From UBA11795 sp964652755 (GTDB lineage: Bacteria; Chloroflexota; Dehalococcoidia; Lucifugimonadales; UBA826), in contig CAZZBP010000065.1 of the NCBI GenBank assembly GCA_964652755.1, positions 1-11,143 on the forward strand: DNA of 11,143 nucleotides, given 5' to 3'. The position numbers were made by a program, and so were the translations under genes. Position 1 is the first letter of the stretch. Each line of letters starts with the position of its first letter. A model generated the notes under the pieces. The model did no database searches. It saw nothing but the letters and a program-made list of their open reading frames with translations, and was not told the DNA's origin. Shown here one piece after another: positions 1-7,217 of this stretch.

Positions 1-153
1 TCTGCATTTCAAATTGCGGGTGGGGCTGCCCTTCATGTCAACAACCCTCTTCAACAGTGTTTCCGTGATATGTATGCGGCGGCCCAGCACTTTATGGTAA
101 GCCCGGTCCATATAGAAAGTTACGGAGCAGCTTCTATTAGTGAGGGAAAATAA
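1..153 (+). CDS. Acyl-CoA-dehydrogenase-like flavin monooxygenase, C-terminal fragment (5' end outside window)
   Basis: The first 50 codons of the window are open in frame 1 and end at TAA (151-153). The peptide contains PLQQCFRDMYAAAQHFMVSP followed by a short tail with a Tyr-Gly. This matches the last helices of the acyl-CoA-dehydrogenase fold as found in two-component flavin monooxygenases of the HsaA/DszC type (Acyl-CoA_dh_2 C-terminal domain), where an Arg-Asp plus a His-containing helix is typical. That family hydroxylates aromatic or sulfur-containing substrates using reduced flavin from a separate reductase; a true acyl-CoA dehydrogenase cannot be ruled out from 50 residues. The stop lies 11 bases from the stop of the convergent small gene at 165-449, so the two transcripts probably overlap at their ends. 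The catalytic part is not visible. Confidence 0.75.
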   Translation, partial: SAFQIAGGAALHVNNPLQQCFRDMYAAAQHFMVSPVHIESYGAASISEGK

Positions 154-164
154 AGAATCCGATG

Positions 165-449
165 TTAATTTGTGTGGTCGAGGAAGTCTATTATCGAACT
201 GGGATCCAGTAGAGGGTAGATTTGGAACTCTGCTGGAATTATTTCAGACCATTCGTTAAGAAGCCGGTGAAGAGAGTCAATTGAAGCTACGTCGAAAACC
301 GCAACAGCCCCTCGACCGGTTCTTGCATAAAAAGATCTGGCCAGTCCATTCTCTAACTTGTCATTGGCCCAGGGCCAGTATTTCTTACGCTGTTCCACCA
401 CTAGAGAAGGACGGGATAATTCTGGGGTACTAATAACAAGAAATAACAT
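165..449 (-). CDS. Small muconolactone-isomerase-like protein (dimeric alpha/beta barrel)
   Basis: This 94-residue protein begins MLFLVISTP and has a central segment GRGAVAVFDVASIDSLHRLL followed by a C-terminal strand with IYPLLDP. Length and pattern (N-terminal beta strand, helix, a strand ending in FDV, a helix with LHxLL, final strand) fit the ferredoxin-like fold of muconolactone delta-isomerase and related proteins. Those enzymes isomerise muconolactone in the beta-ketoadipate pathway; many relatives in unrelated contexts have no known substrate. No other muconate or protocatechuate pathway gene is visible here, so the classical reaction should not be assumed. An AGGA ribosome-binding sequence lies about 8 bases upstream of the ATG. 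It is the last gene of the minus-strand cluster, 50 bases after the pentapeptide-repeat gene, and is convergent with the flavoprotein at the left edge. Confidence 0.7.
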   Translation of the reverse strand: MLFLVISTPELSRPSLVVEQRKKYWPWANDKLENGLARSFYARTGRGAVAVFDVASIDSLHRLLNEWSEIIPAEFQIYPLLDPSSIIDFLDHTN

Positions 450-499
450 TGAAATAATCCTATTTTAGTAAGGGTAAAGATTGTTATTGTTGACGGCAT

Positions 500-1138
500 T
501 CACCAGATCACAAAGTCCTCTAGATTGTATTTTTCTCGTACGTAGTCTTGGTGGAAGGCATAGGCTGCAGTGTGGGGAGGTCGATTGTCTCCAGGTAATT
601 GGAAAGGATTCACTTTTTTCCCTATTTTTTTCCCAGGATCGGGCCGGCTAAAGAAATTCACAGCCTCTTTGAGAGGATGTTGTTTTTGAGGTATAAAGGT
701 TCTTCCTGTGACACCGACTTTTGTTTCATTCTCAACAAAAGTGATGTCGTAACAGTCAGCATTGAGAAAACTACTATCTTGAAGTCTGCATTCGCTAATC
801 TGGGCCCAGCTTAGGTCGCAATTATTGAATATAGTATGTCTTAGGTCACAGGATATAAATTGAGAGAATCTAAGGTCACAATCTGTAAAATCAACTCCTT
901 TCAAGTCTGCATTCTTGAATAAGGTGAAGTGAAAGTCTTTTCCTTTTAAATCCAATCCTGAAAGGTCTAATGTATGTCCCGTCCCTGATCCTGTTTTACT
1001 TCCTGAAAATTCGGCTCCTTGAGGTACAAGAACACGTGGTGACTTGGACCCTATCGGATACCTGTTTCTCACAGAGATTATCCATTCATCTAAGTAGTTA
1101 TCTACTCTGTGCAAAACCATTTCCGCTGTGATCTTCAT
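500..1138 (-). CDS. Pentapeptide-repeat protein
   Basis: This 212-residue protein has about 16 consecutive pentapeptides between residues 57 and 136, with units such as ADLKG, CDLRF, CDLRH and CDLSW. The central residue is almost always Leu or Phe. Sixteen units would make about four turns of a right-handed quadrilateral beta-helix. Every second unit from the middle onward begins with Cys, so a ladder of stacked Cys is expected on one face. The N-terminal 55 residues and C-terminal 75 residues are not repetitive; the tail is Lys/Pro rich and then aromatic (YAFHQDYVREKYNLEDFVIW). There is no signal peptide or membrane segment. A GAGGAAA site precedes the ATG. The start is 16 bases after the stop of the thioesterase gene, so the two are probably co-transcribed. 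Pentapeptide proteins include gyrase-protecting factors and many of unknown role; nothing here selects a function. Confidence 0.85.
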   Translation of the reverse strand: MKITAEMVLHRVDNYLDEWIISVRNRYPIGSKSPRVLVPQGAEFSGSKTGSGTGHTLDLSGLDLKGKDFHFTLFKNADLKGVDFTDCDLRFSQFISCDLRHTIFNNCDLSWAQISECRLQDSSFLNADCYDITFVENETKVGVTGRTFIPQKQHPLKEAVNFFSRPDPGKKIGKKVNPFQLPGDNRPPHTAAYAFHQDYVREKYNLEDFVIW

Positions 1139-1154
1139 GGGCTATTTCCTCATT

Positions 1155-2006
1155 TCAAGAACGGACTTGACCTAATCCGCAAACTGTAGATGTTCCTATT
1201 CGCCCTAATTTATCGTAGAGGGCTATGGTACCCACGGAGACTCCATCGTATGCATCATGGTAGAAAGCTTCAGTTCCGATCCAACAACCGACAGGATTTC
1301 TCTGAAGGTATAAGGAAATATCGGCGTTAATGTAGTTCAATCCATTTGTTCCTGAATTCGCAAAAGGATTGGCGACATCTGCCACCTGGGCCACGCAAAC
1401 AAGGGGACTTGCCTGTTCCCCAGATATAAAGTTGTGTGTTTCTCGAACCCAGGCAAGTTTTCGAATCGGAAGTTCCAGACTATCGACCGAACTAGGATAT
1501 TCACCTTCCGTATTTTGTCCTGATTCTATAGTTTGCCACATCGGGGGATTGATTTTCGAATCAGATGAAGGATCGCGGTGCGGTGGATGATCTTCGCTAG
1601 GAGGCTTCAAATCCCATAGTGGAGGTGACCAGATTGATCCGGGCGGATTCTCACTTTTTCGGAGCATTACTACCCTTCCGCGGGCTATCTCGGTTATTCC
1701 CCTGTCTGGGAAATCTGCGCTTATGTGAACATCAACTACTTTTATTCTTCTACCGGATCTGATCACGTCACCGCCTGTAAAAAGAGGAGACATCGGGGGC
1801 GGTCTGAACAAATCGACAGTTATCCTTGCTACCTGGAACTTTTCCAACTCTGAAGCATCACAGTAGTTTGTCTCGACTTCATATGCTATTAACCCGGATA
1901 TAACCCTTCCATGGAGAGAGTTCGGATCCCATGGACCTCTTGCGCTAACAGTTGGGTGGTAAATAGCTTTGTTATTAGGATCTTTTTCAAAAAAATGGTG
2001 TATCAC
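1155..2006 (-). CDS. Double-hotdog acyl-CoA thioesterase-like protein
   Basis: This 283-residue protein fits the tandem hotdog (TesB/4HBT_3-like) architecture. The first hotdog has PWDPNSLHGRVISGLIAYEV, corresponding to the glycine-rich hotdog helix, followed by ARITVDLFRPPPMSPL and SGRRIKVVDV strands. A polar, Pro-rich linker follows (about residues 125-170). The second hotdog ends with CWIGTEAFYHDAYDGVSVGT and LYDKLGRIGTS, which matches the C-terminal 'LYD..GR.G.S' signature of this family. The family hydrolyses acyl-CoA esters in the cytoplasm; several members have no known substrate. The start codon is GTG (2004-2006) with only a weak AAGAG upstream; no better in-frame ATG keeps the conserved N-terminus. 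It is the first gene of the minus-strand cluster and diverges from the cupin gene across roughly 250 bases. Confidence 0.8.
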   Translation of the reverse strand: MIHHFFEKDPNNKAIYHPTVSARGPWDPNSLHGRVISGLIAYEVETNYCDASELEKFQVARITVDLFRPPPMSPLFTGGDVIRSGRRIKVVDVHISADFPDRGITEIARGRVVMLRKSENPPGSIWSPPLWDLKPPSEDHPPHRDPSSDSKINPPMWQTIESGQNTEGEYPSSVDSLELPIRKLAWVRETHNFISGEQASPLVCVAQVADVANPFANSGTNGLNYINADISLYLQRNPVGCWIGTEAFYHDAYDGVSVGTIALYDKLGRIGTSTVCGLGQVRS

Positions 2007-2235
2007 TCAAATTACTCTTTTCGCTTAAAATGCTATTGAAACTAAAAAATACAGAACGCTACATATAAGTTTATTGTTAGTTCGCTATCTTTGGGAGGCT
2101 CCTTGAATTACGGTTTAACTGAGGATACCAACATCCAGAGTGATGTACTATTCCATTATTTTTAGCATTGAGCCCCGATCATTTTGGAATTCGGGCCCGG
2201 ATAATGTAGATGGAATAGGATTGGAAGTCATTGAA

Positions 2236-2243
2236 AAGGGGGA
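2236..2243 (+). promoter_or_regulatory. Ribosome binding site fixing the cupin start
   Basis: The sequence AAGGGGGA lies 10 bases before the ATG at 2254. The open frame continues upstream to an ATG at 2140, but that start has no comparable site and would add 38 residues with no cupin character. This favours 2254 as the true start. Confidence 0.6.
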
Positions 2244-2253
2244 AATTAGTCAC

Positions 2254-2649
2254 ATGAATTCGTCGACTACCGGTCAGAAAGTAAAGGTTCTTCACGGCAC
2301 GCAACCCATGAACACAACGCCTCAAACTAGAGGAATGGAACGTCGCCCCGGAATTGATAGTGAGATAGCTGGGTCTAGCCGGCTTTGGATGGGGCACGTG
2401 ACCTGCGTACCAAATGAGATGGGGCCACCACATCATCACGGTGAAGCCGAGACGGGAGCGTATGTTCTAAGTGGGCATATAAGAGTCTATTATGGTGAAG
2501 AATTTAAAGAATTCGTGGACGCAGGTCCTGGTGATTACCTGTTTGTGCCTGCTAACACACCACACATAGAAGGAAATGTCACCGATGAACCAGCAGAGGC
2601 GATTCTAACCAGATCCCCGGATAATATCGTTGTCAATTTAGGAGAATAA
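2254..2649 (+). CDS. Single-domain cupin protein
   Basis: The preferred start at 2254 gives 131 residues. Motif 1 of the cupin fold is PPHHHGEAETGAYVLSG (residues 58-74): His60, His62 and Glu66 are the likely metal ligands. Motif 2 is GPGDYLFVPANTPHIEGN (residues 91-108), with His104 as fourth ligand. The complete 3-His/1-Glu set suggests a metal-binding cupin rather than a degenerate one. Small cupins of this type act as dioxygenases, isomerases or sensors; the sequence does not decide between them. The gene lies 75 bases upstream of the Mo hydroxylase gene in the same direction, but a stable plus-strand RNA hairpin sits between them, so co-transcription may be partial. It diverges from the thioesterase cluster. 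Confidence 0.85.
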   Translation: MNSSTTGQKVKVLHGTQPMNTTPQTRGMERRPGIDSEIAGSSRLWMGHVTCVPNEMGPPHHHGEAETGAYVLSGHIRVYYGEEFKEFVDAGPGDYLFVPANTPHIEGNVTDEPAEAILTRSPDNIVVNLGE

Positions 2650-2656
2650 ATATTTG

Positions 2657-2682
2657 ATTGGTGGGTTGTTTTACCTACTAAT
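2657..2682 (+). terminator. Intercistronic RNA hairpin, possible terminator or attenuator
   Basis: ATTGGTGGGT (2657-2666) pairs with ACCTACTAAT (2673-2682) around a 6-base loop TGTTTT. All ten positions pair in plus-strand RNA, two of them as G-U. In minus-strand RNA those two would be A-C mismatches, so the structure favours the plus strand. It starts 8 bases after the cupin stop codon. The T-rich run after it (ATTTTCTTATT, about 2691-2701) is displaced by about 8 bases, so it may be an imperfect intrinsic terminator, a processing or stability hairpin, or an attenuator ahead of the Mo hydroxylase gene. Confidence 0.45.
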
Positions 2683-2724
2683 CCTGAGTGATTTTCTTAT
2701 TGTGGTCCATGAAGGAGGAGGCAC

Positions 2725-5004
2725 ATGAGTTCCAGTAGCGACTCGACGAAGGTAAATTATAGGGTTGTTGGTACCAGGCCGGTTAGACATGACGGCGTAG
2801 ATAAGGTTACAGGACATGCGCTTTATGGAGCTGACTTTTCTATGGCAGGACAACTCTACGGGAAAGTTCTCAGAAGCCCTCACCCCCATGCAAAGATAAA
2901 GTCGATTGACTTGTCAGAGGTACTAAATCACCCTGAAGCTAAAGCGGTTGTGACCTTTCGCGATCTTGCGGAAGGGCCGCTACCTCCGCGCGCCTTTGTC
3001 CAGGGAGCCCCTGTTGTTGATAATATTCTTGCAAGGGACAAGGTTCTTTATAAAGGACATCCTGTGGCTGCCGTCGCGGCCTCGTCTTTCCATATCGCTG
3101 AAGAGTTACTGGATTTGATTGAAGTTGACTACGAGATTCTTCCTGCTGTTTTCCTGCCTCAAGAGGCTGTAAAACCTGATGCTCCTGTCTTGCACGATCA
3201 CTGGGTTAAAGAGGATAAGCCGGAAGGTACTGATGGTATGGGTGCAAATGTCGCAGTACATGAGGTGTATGTACAAGGTGATGCAGCAAACGGATTTGAT
3301 ATTGCGGATCACGTAGTTGAAAGAGAGTTCAATACCAAATCGGTTCACCAAGGATACATTGAACCTCAGAATGCGACGGCCTATTGGGCTCCTGGGGGTA
3401 GATTGACAATATGGTGCAGCAGCCAGGGCCATTTTGCGGTGAGGGATAGTACAGCAAAAATTCTTGGCATTCCGGTCTCTGATGTGAAAGTTGTTCCCAT
3501 GGAGATAGGTGGAGGATTCGGGGGTAAGCTACCCCCATATCTTGAACCTTTGGCTGCGGTTTTGTCGCGAAAAAGTGGTCTCCCTGTGAAGATGTATATG
3601 GACAGGGCAGAGGTAATAGAGGCTACTGGGCCCACTTCGGGCAGTCATGTCAAAGTAAAAATAGGGACTAGTAACGAAGGAAAAATTGTGGCAGCCCATG
3701 TTAACTTTATATTCGAATCAGGAGCCTATCCTGGAGCTCCATTGTCTGGCGCAGCAGCGGCCGTCTTCGCCCCTTATGCGATCGACAATGTTAGGATCGA
3801 TGGTTTCGATGTTGTCGACAATAAACCGAAAACACAGGCATATAGGGCGCCGGGGGCACCTATAGTGGCCTTTGCGGTTGAGTCGGTGTTGGACGAAATA
3901 GCGCGTGATCTTGACCTCGACCCGGTGGATTTAAGATTGATCAACGCGGCTCACGAGGGGCAAAGAAGGGCGGATGGAGTCATGAATTTACGTATTGGTG
4001 CCGAAGAGACGATGTCGGCTGTCAAGGAACATCCTCATTACAACTCACCACTAGGAGATGCTCCTTCGGGGAAACTAAGAGGTCGGGGAATCAGCATGGG
4101 TTTTTGCCGTAATAACACAGGGATGGCGTGTGCGGTGGCTAATGTTTTGCCCGATGGGGAAGTTAGCTTGCTCGAGGGATCAGTGGATATAGGCGGTAGC
4201 AGAACAGTAATTGCTCAGCAGTTTGCGGAAGTTATCGGTATTCCCGTCTCTGAGGTGCATCCCCATATTGGGGATACTGACACAATTGGATACACTTCAG
4301 TGACTGGGGGGAGCGGTGTAGCCTTCAAAAGCGGCTGGGCTGCCTATACCGCGGCGATGGATGTAAAAAACCAAATGATCCAACGTGCAGCCATGTTGTG
4401 GGATTGTCCAACAGAGCAAGTAGATTTTGAAAACGGTCATATGTTTCACAAATCTGACCCGGAATTAAGAATTGGCTTCAAGGAACTGGCTGGACGTATG
4501 CCTGAGACTGGTGGGCCCGTTGTAGGTAGAGCGAATATGAATCCTGGAGGGTCAGGGGGTTCCTATTCTGCAAACATAATTGATGTCGAAGTTGACACTG
4601 ATACAGGGAAAATTGACATCTTGAAAGTAACTGCATTTCAAGATGCAGGAACAGCTATTCATCCCGATTATGTAGAAGGTCAGATCCAGGGCGGAACCGT
4701 TCAGGGGATTGGATGGGCCTTAAACGAAGAATTTTTTATGGGGACTGACGGGGCCATACAGAATACGAGCTTGCTCGATTACAGAATGCCAACGAGTTTA
4801 GATCTGCCAATGATAGATCCGGTGATAATCGAGGTGCCTAATCCAGGTCATCCTTACGGGGTTCGGGGTGTTGGTGAGGCCAATTTATCAGCGCCCTTGG
4901 GCGCAGTGGCTAATGCCATTTACGATGCCGTGGGAGCTAGAATGACAGATCTTCCCATGAACCCTGATTCAGTTCACTCGGCTATTAAGAAACTGAGGGA
5001 ATAG
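2725..5004 (+). CDS. Molybdopterin-binding large subunit of a xanthine dehydrogenase/CoxL-family hydroxylase
   Basis: This 759-residue protein has the full two-part large-subunit architecture: an N-terminal aldehyde oxidase a/b-hammerhead (about 20-135, starting with VGTRPVRHDGVDKVTGHALY) and then the Mo-cofactor-binding domain. Key motifs are SSQGHF (Gln234), GGGFGGK (262-268), the active-site loop AYRAPGA (372-378), and GVRGVGEANLSAP with the catalytic-type Glu718. The family hydroxylates or oxidises N-heterocycles, aldehydes, aromatic CoA esters or CO at a Mo site, passing electrons through an FeS subunit and usually an FAD subunit. The loop is neither the AYRCSFR of form I CO dehydrogenase nor the AYRGAGR of form II CoxL, so CO oxidation is unlikely. 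No FeS or FAD partner gene is visible in the 2.7 kb upstream or 6 kb downstream. A strong AAGGAGGAGG site precedes the ATG, which fixes the start. The substrate is unknown. Confidence 0.9.
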   Translation: MSSSSDSTKVNYRVVGTRPVRHDGVDKVTGHALYGADFSMAGQLYGKVLRSPHPHAKIKSIDLSEVLNHPEAKAVVTFRDLAEGPLPPRAFVQGAPVVDNILARDKVLYKGHPVAAVAASSFHIAEELLDLIEVDYEILPAVFLPQEAVKPDAPVLHDHWVKEDKPEGTDGMGANVAVHEVYVQGDAANGFDIADHVVEREFNTKSVHQGYIEPQNATAYWAPGGRLTIWCSSQGHFAVRDSTAKILGIPVSDVKVVPMEIGGGFGGKLPPYLEPLAAVLSRKSGLPVKMYMDRAEVIEATGPTSGSHVKVKIGTSNEGKIVAAHVNFIFESGAYPGAPLSGAAAAVFAPYAIDNVRIDGFDVVDNKPKTQAYRAPGAPIVAFAVESVLDEIARDLDLDPVDLRLINAAHEGQRRADGVMNLRIGAEETMSAVKEHPHYNSPLGDAPSGKLRGRGISMGFCRNNTGMACAVANVLPDGEVSLLEGSVDIGGSRTVIAQQFAEVIGIPVSEVHPHIGDTDTIGYTSVTGGSGVAFKSGWAAYTAAMDVKNQMIQRAAMLWDCPTEQVDFENGHMFHKSDPELRIGFKELAGRMPETGGPVVGRANMNPGGSGGSYSANIIDVEVDTDTGKIDILKVTAFQDAGTAIHPDYVEGQIQGGTVQGIGWALNEEFFMGTDGAIQNTSLLDYRMPTSLDLPMIDPVIIEVPNPGHPYGVRGVGEANLSAPLGAVANAIYDAVGARMTDLPMNPDSVHSAIKKLRE

Positions 5005-5226
5005 ATGAACGATTCATAATGTTGCAAACATGTTGTATAAATGGATTCTGACTGCAGGAACTTTTACTCTTGCCTAGATTCTGGTTTAGGTGGCTCGATT
5101 TTAGACTGGTGGAGACCACAGGGGAAGCGATCCTGAATAACTGAATAAATATACGCGCTTAATTCGTATATTTGGTAGGTCAAGTGAATACCCTTTCCAG
5201 AGATTGATGTTTCGCGAGTTAATTTT
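5005..5226. other. Non-coding spacer after the Mo hydroxylase gene
   Basis: I see no credible coding frame or RNA gene here. The stretch is AT-rich in its second half and contains one perfect inverted repeat (5147-5173, listed separately). A weak CCTA/TAGG pairing around 5073-5090 is too short to call a terminator. The spacer probably holds the 3' end of the Mo hydroxylase transcript and the promoter for what follows, but I could not identify convincing -35/-10 boxes. Confidence 0.5.
5147..5173. repeat. Perfect 9-bp inverted repeat, candidate operator or hairpin
   Basis: The left arm AAATATACG (5147-5155) and right arm CGTATATTT (5165-5173) are exact reverse complements, separated by 9 bases. 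The symmetry is that of a dimeric regulator site or a simple stem-loop. It lies about 80 bases before the next ATG (5227) and about 280 bases before the CocE-type gene. There is no T-run long enough after it for a clear intrinsic terminator. I saw no other full copy of this repeat in the window. Confidence 0.45.
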
Positions 5227-5394
5227 ATGAAGATTACGGATACCGATATTTTTGTAGTGAATGCCGACCCTCATCCCGGAGATAGACGCTCAATTGCCTC
5301 GCTTGCTGTAGATGGTCCAGTTGCTACACCTCCAGGCGCAACAATTGGACGCTATGCCAACTTGTCTTTTGGATGGAGAGATCCTAGATACTAA
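5227..5394 (+). pseudogene. Possible 5' remnant of an enolase-superfamily gene
   Basis: A 55-codon frame starts MKITDTDIFVVNA, which resembles the N-terminal strand of mandelate racemase/muconate lactonising enzymes (typically MKIT-x-hydrophobic-VxVVxx). After this segment the similarity stops: the expected WVFVKVxTDEGIxGxGE region is absent and the rest (rich in Pro, Gly and Arg) is not recognised before TAA at 5392-5394. The family is about 350-400 residues long, so this would be a deletion remnant rather than a gene. No clear ribosome binding site precedes it. It overlaps the 5' extension of the CocE-type frame but is read in another frame. An unrelated small gene or chance is also possible. 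Confidence 0.25.
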
Positions 5395-5441
5395 GATTAG
5401 TGTAAAAAGGGTTCCGTATGAAGTAAAAGCCAGGCGGAAAT

Positions 5442-5449
5442 GGGAGGTG
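5442..5449 (+). promoter_or_regulatory. Ribosome binding site fixing the CocE-type start
   Basis: GGGAGGTG lies immediately upstream of the ATG at 5453, with GGAGG five bases from the start codon. The frame is open back to an ATG at 5312, but those 47 extra residues have no family similarity, so this site decides the start. Confidence 0.7.
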
Positions 5450-5452
5450 CAC

Positions 5453-7198
5453 ATGAAGCCCAAAGCTACTGTCAGATTCGATCAAGATATAGAGATTAAT
5501 TTAAGAGACGGTACGAAAACTTATGCGGATGTATATCGACCTGCAGATTCTGGGTCTCATCCTGTTCTTCTTACACGGACTCCCTATGATAAATCTTCGG
5601 GAGCTAGTCGTACCAATGCAGTCGATGCAGCCTCAGCAGCCAGTGAGGGTTACGCGGTAGTCATCCAGGATGTTAGGGGCAGACATGCTTCATTGGGTGA
5701 GTTCTACACGTTTGTAAATGAAATTGATGACGGATACGATTCGATTGAATGGGCTGCTTCACAGCCGTGGTCATCAGGGAAAGTTGGGATGTATGGAGCG
5801 TCGTATGTTGGCGCTACCCAGTGGCTTGCTGCCAGATCTCAGGCTCCTTCGCTCACTGCAATTGCGCCAACAGTTACAGCCTCGGATTATCATGAAGGTT
5901 GGGCGTGGCAGGGGGGCGCATTCGAGCTAGGCTTTAATCTCTCGTGGTCAGTCGGTGCGCTAACAGAGGCTAACTGGAGAAACCTTTCAGAGAGATTGAA
6001 TTTGACGGAAGGTGGTAAAAGTGACTTGACATCTGTGAAGGACTCACTCACAAGCGCATTTAACCGGCTACCTATGTCGGATATGGAAGCTTTAAAAGGA
6101 GGACTTGCTCCATATTACTACGACTGGATGGACCATCCTGAGTACGATGATTACTGGAAGGCTATCTGTATAGAAGATTCCCACTCTGAGATAAAAATAC
6201 CTTCTTTTAACATCGGCGGATGGTACGATGTTTTTCTAGGCGGGACGATCCGCAATTTCACAGGAATGACAAAGCAGGGAGGTAGTAGAGACTCCAGAAA
6301 CGGGCAACATCTTCTCATTGGTCCCTGGGTTCACGGCAACACAGGAGTCCTGGCAGGTAGCTACGGTTTTGGGACACTTTCCTCCAGGGACAGTGCAGAT
6401 CTAAAAGGAAGGACACTTGCCTACTACGATAAATGGCTGAAAGGTGAAGTTGGGAAAGAGGCTTGTGAGAAACCTGTCCGCATCTTTGTGATGGGTATCA
6501 ATGAGTGGAGAGATGAAGATGAGTGGCCCTTGAGACGATCCGTAGACACTCGGGTTTTTCTTCATAGCAAGGGAGGCGCTAACACCCTATCAGGTGACGG
6601 ATCGCTTAGTCAGAACTCTCCAGATGACGAACCTTCAGATTCTTTTTTGTACAACCCACAGTTTCCTGTACCGACCGCGGGTGGCGGATTATGCTGTGAC
6701 GATGACTTTACGAGATCAGGCGTATATGACCAACGGTTTATCGAAGAAAGATCTGATGTCCTTGTCTACTCTTCTCCGGCCCTCGATGAGGATATGGAGG
6801 TAACTGGTCCTGTTACGGTTACCCTGTTTGCATCCACTACAGCTAGAGATACGGATTTTACGGCTAAACTCGTGGATGTAAATGAAAATGGTTATGCCCG
6901 TAACTTGACTGATGGTATCATCAGATCTAGGTATCGGTATTCTAGAACTTCTCCTTCTTTTGTTGATCCGGGCAACGTAGTCGAATACACGATAGATTTA
7001 TGGTCGACAAGCAATGTGTTCCTAAAAGGTCACTGCATAAGATTGGAGATATCTAGTAGTAATTTTCCTCGATTTGATAGGAACCTGAACACAGGTGGCG
7101 AAATTGGGAAAGAGGAGTATTTTGAATCGGCACTTCAAACAATTTACCATTCACGGGAATACCCCTCTCATGTAACGTTACCGTTAGTACCAAAGTAG
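5453..7198 (+). CDS. CocE/NonD-family hydrolase (X-Pro dipeptidyl-peptidase S15 type)
   Basis: From the ATG at 5453 the protein has 581 residues, close to the 574 of Rhodococcus cocaine esterase CocE. An N-terminal alpha/beta hydrolase carries VRGRHASLGEF, the nucleophile elbow YGASYVGA with Ser117, the acid GGWYDVF with Asp259, and GPWVHGN with His294; an oxyanion-type Tyr45 lies in RTPYDK. Ser117 and Asp259 fall at the same numbers as the published CocE triad (Ser117, Asp259, His287), which supports this start. The C-terminal jelly-roll (about 355-575) contains TGPVTVTLFASTTARDTDF and the late PRFDRNLNTGG signature. Members cleave esters, amides or acyl groups; the substrate is unknown. No signal peptide is seen at this start. 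The gene is convergent with the decayed NHL gene, whose end is 20 bases away. No co-directional neighbour is close enough for a clear operon. Confidence 0.9.
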   Translation: MKPKATVRFDQDIEINLRDGTKTYADVYRPADSGSHPVLLTRTPYDKSSGASRTNAVDAASAASEGYAVVIQDVRGRHASLGEFYTFVNEIDDGYDSIEWAASQPWSSGKVGMYGASYVGATQWLAARSQAPSLTAIAPTVTASDYHEGWAWQGGAFELGFNLSWSVGALTEANWRNLSERLNLTEGGKSDLTSVKDSLTSAFNRLPMSDMEALKGGLAPYYYDWMDHPEYDDYWKAICIEDSHSEIKIPSFNIGGWYDVFLGGTIRNFTGMTKQGGSRDSRNGQHLLIGPWVHGNTGVLAGSYGFGTLSSRDSADLKGRTLAYYDKWLKGEVGKEACEKPVRIFVMGINEWRDEDEWPLRRSVDTRVFLHSKGGANTLSGDGSLSQNSPDDEPSDSFLYNPQFPVPTAGGGLCCDDDFTRSGVYDQRFIEERSDVLVYSSPALDEDMEVTGPVTVTLFASTTARDTDFTAKLVDVNENGYARNLTDGIIRSRYRYSRTSPSFVDPGNVVEYTIDLWSTSNVFLKGHCIRLEISSSNFPRFDRNLNTGGEIGKEEYFESALQTIYHSREYPSHVTLPLVPK

Positions 7199-7217
7199 AG
7201 GCAAATTAGGACTATGC

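Noticed and set aside
599..814. Plus-strand 71-codon open frame opposite the pentapeptide-repeat gene
   Set aside because: It is antisense to the strongly periodic repeat region and tail, and shows no domain character of its own.
2140..2253. Extended N-terminus of the cupin starting at ATG 2140
   Set aside because: The 38 extra residues show no cupin or signal-peptide character, and the ATG at 2254 has a strong ribosome binding site at normal spacing.
2007..2253. Promoter boxes between the divergent thioesterase and cupin genes
   Set aside because: The region must hold promoters, but I could not find a -35/-10 pair with acceptable match and spacing.
3106..3635. Several overlapping minus-strand open frames inside the Mo hydroxylase gene
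   Set aside because: They are shadows opposite the conserved SSQGHF and GGGFGGK regions, with no ribosome binding site and no recognisable protein features.
2725..5004. Aerobic CO dehydrogenase large subunit (coxL)
   Set aside because: The diagnostic loop AYRCSFR is absent, replaced by AYRAPGA, and no coxM/coxS genes are adjacent.
5312..5452. Extended N-terminus of the CocE-type hydrolase starting at ATG 5312
   Set aside because: The 47 extra residues have no family similarity, GGGAGGTG precedes ATG 5453, and numbering from 5453 places Ser and Asp of the triad where CocE has them.
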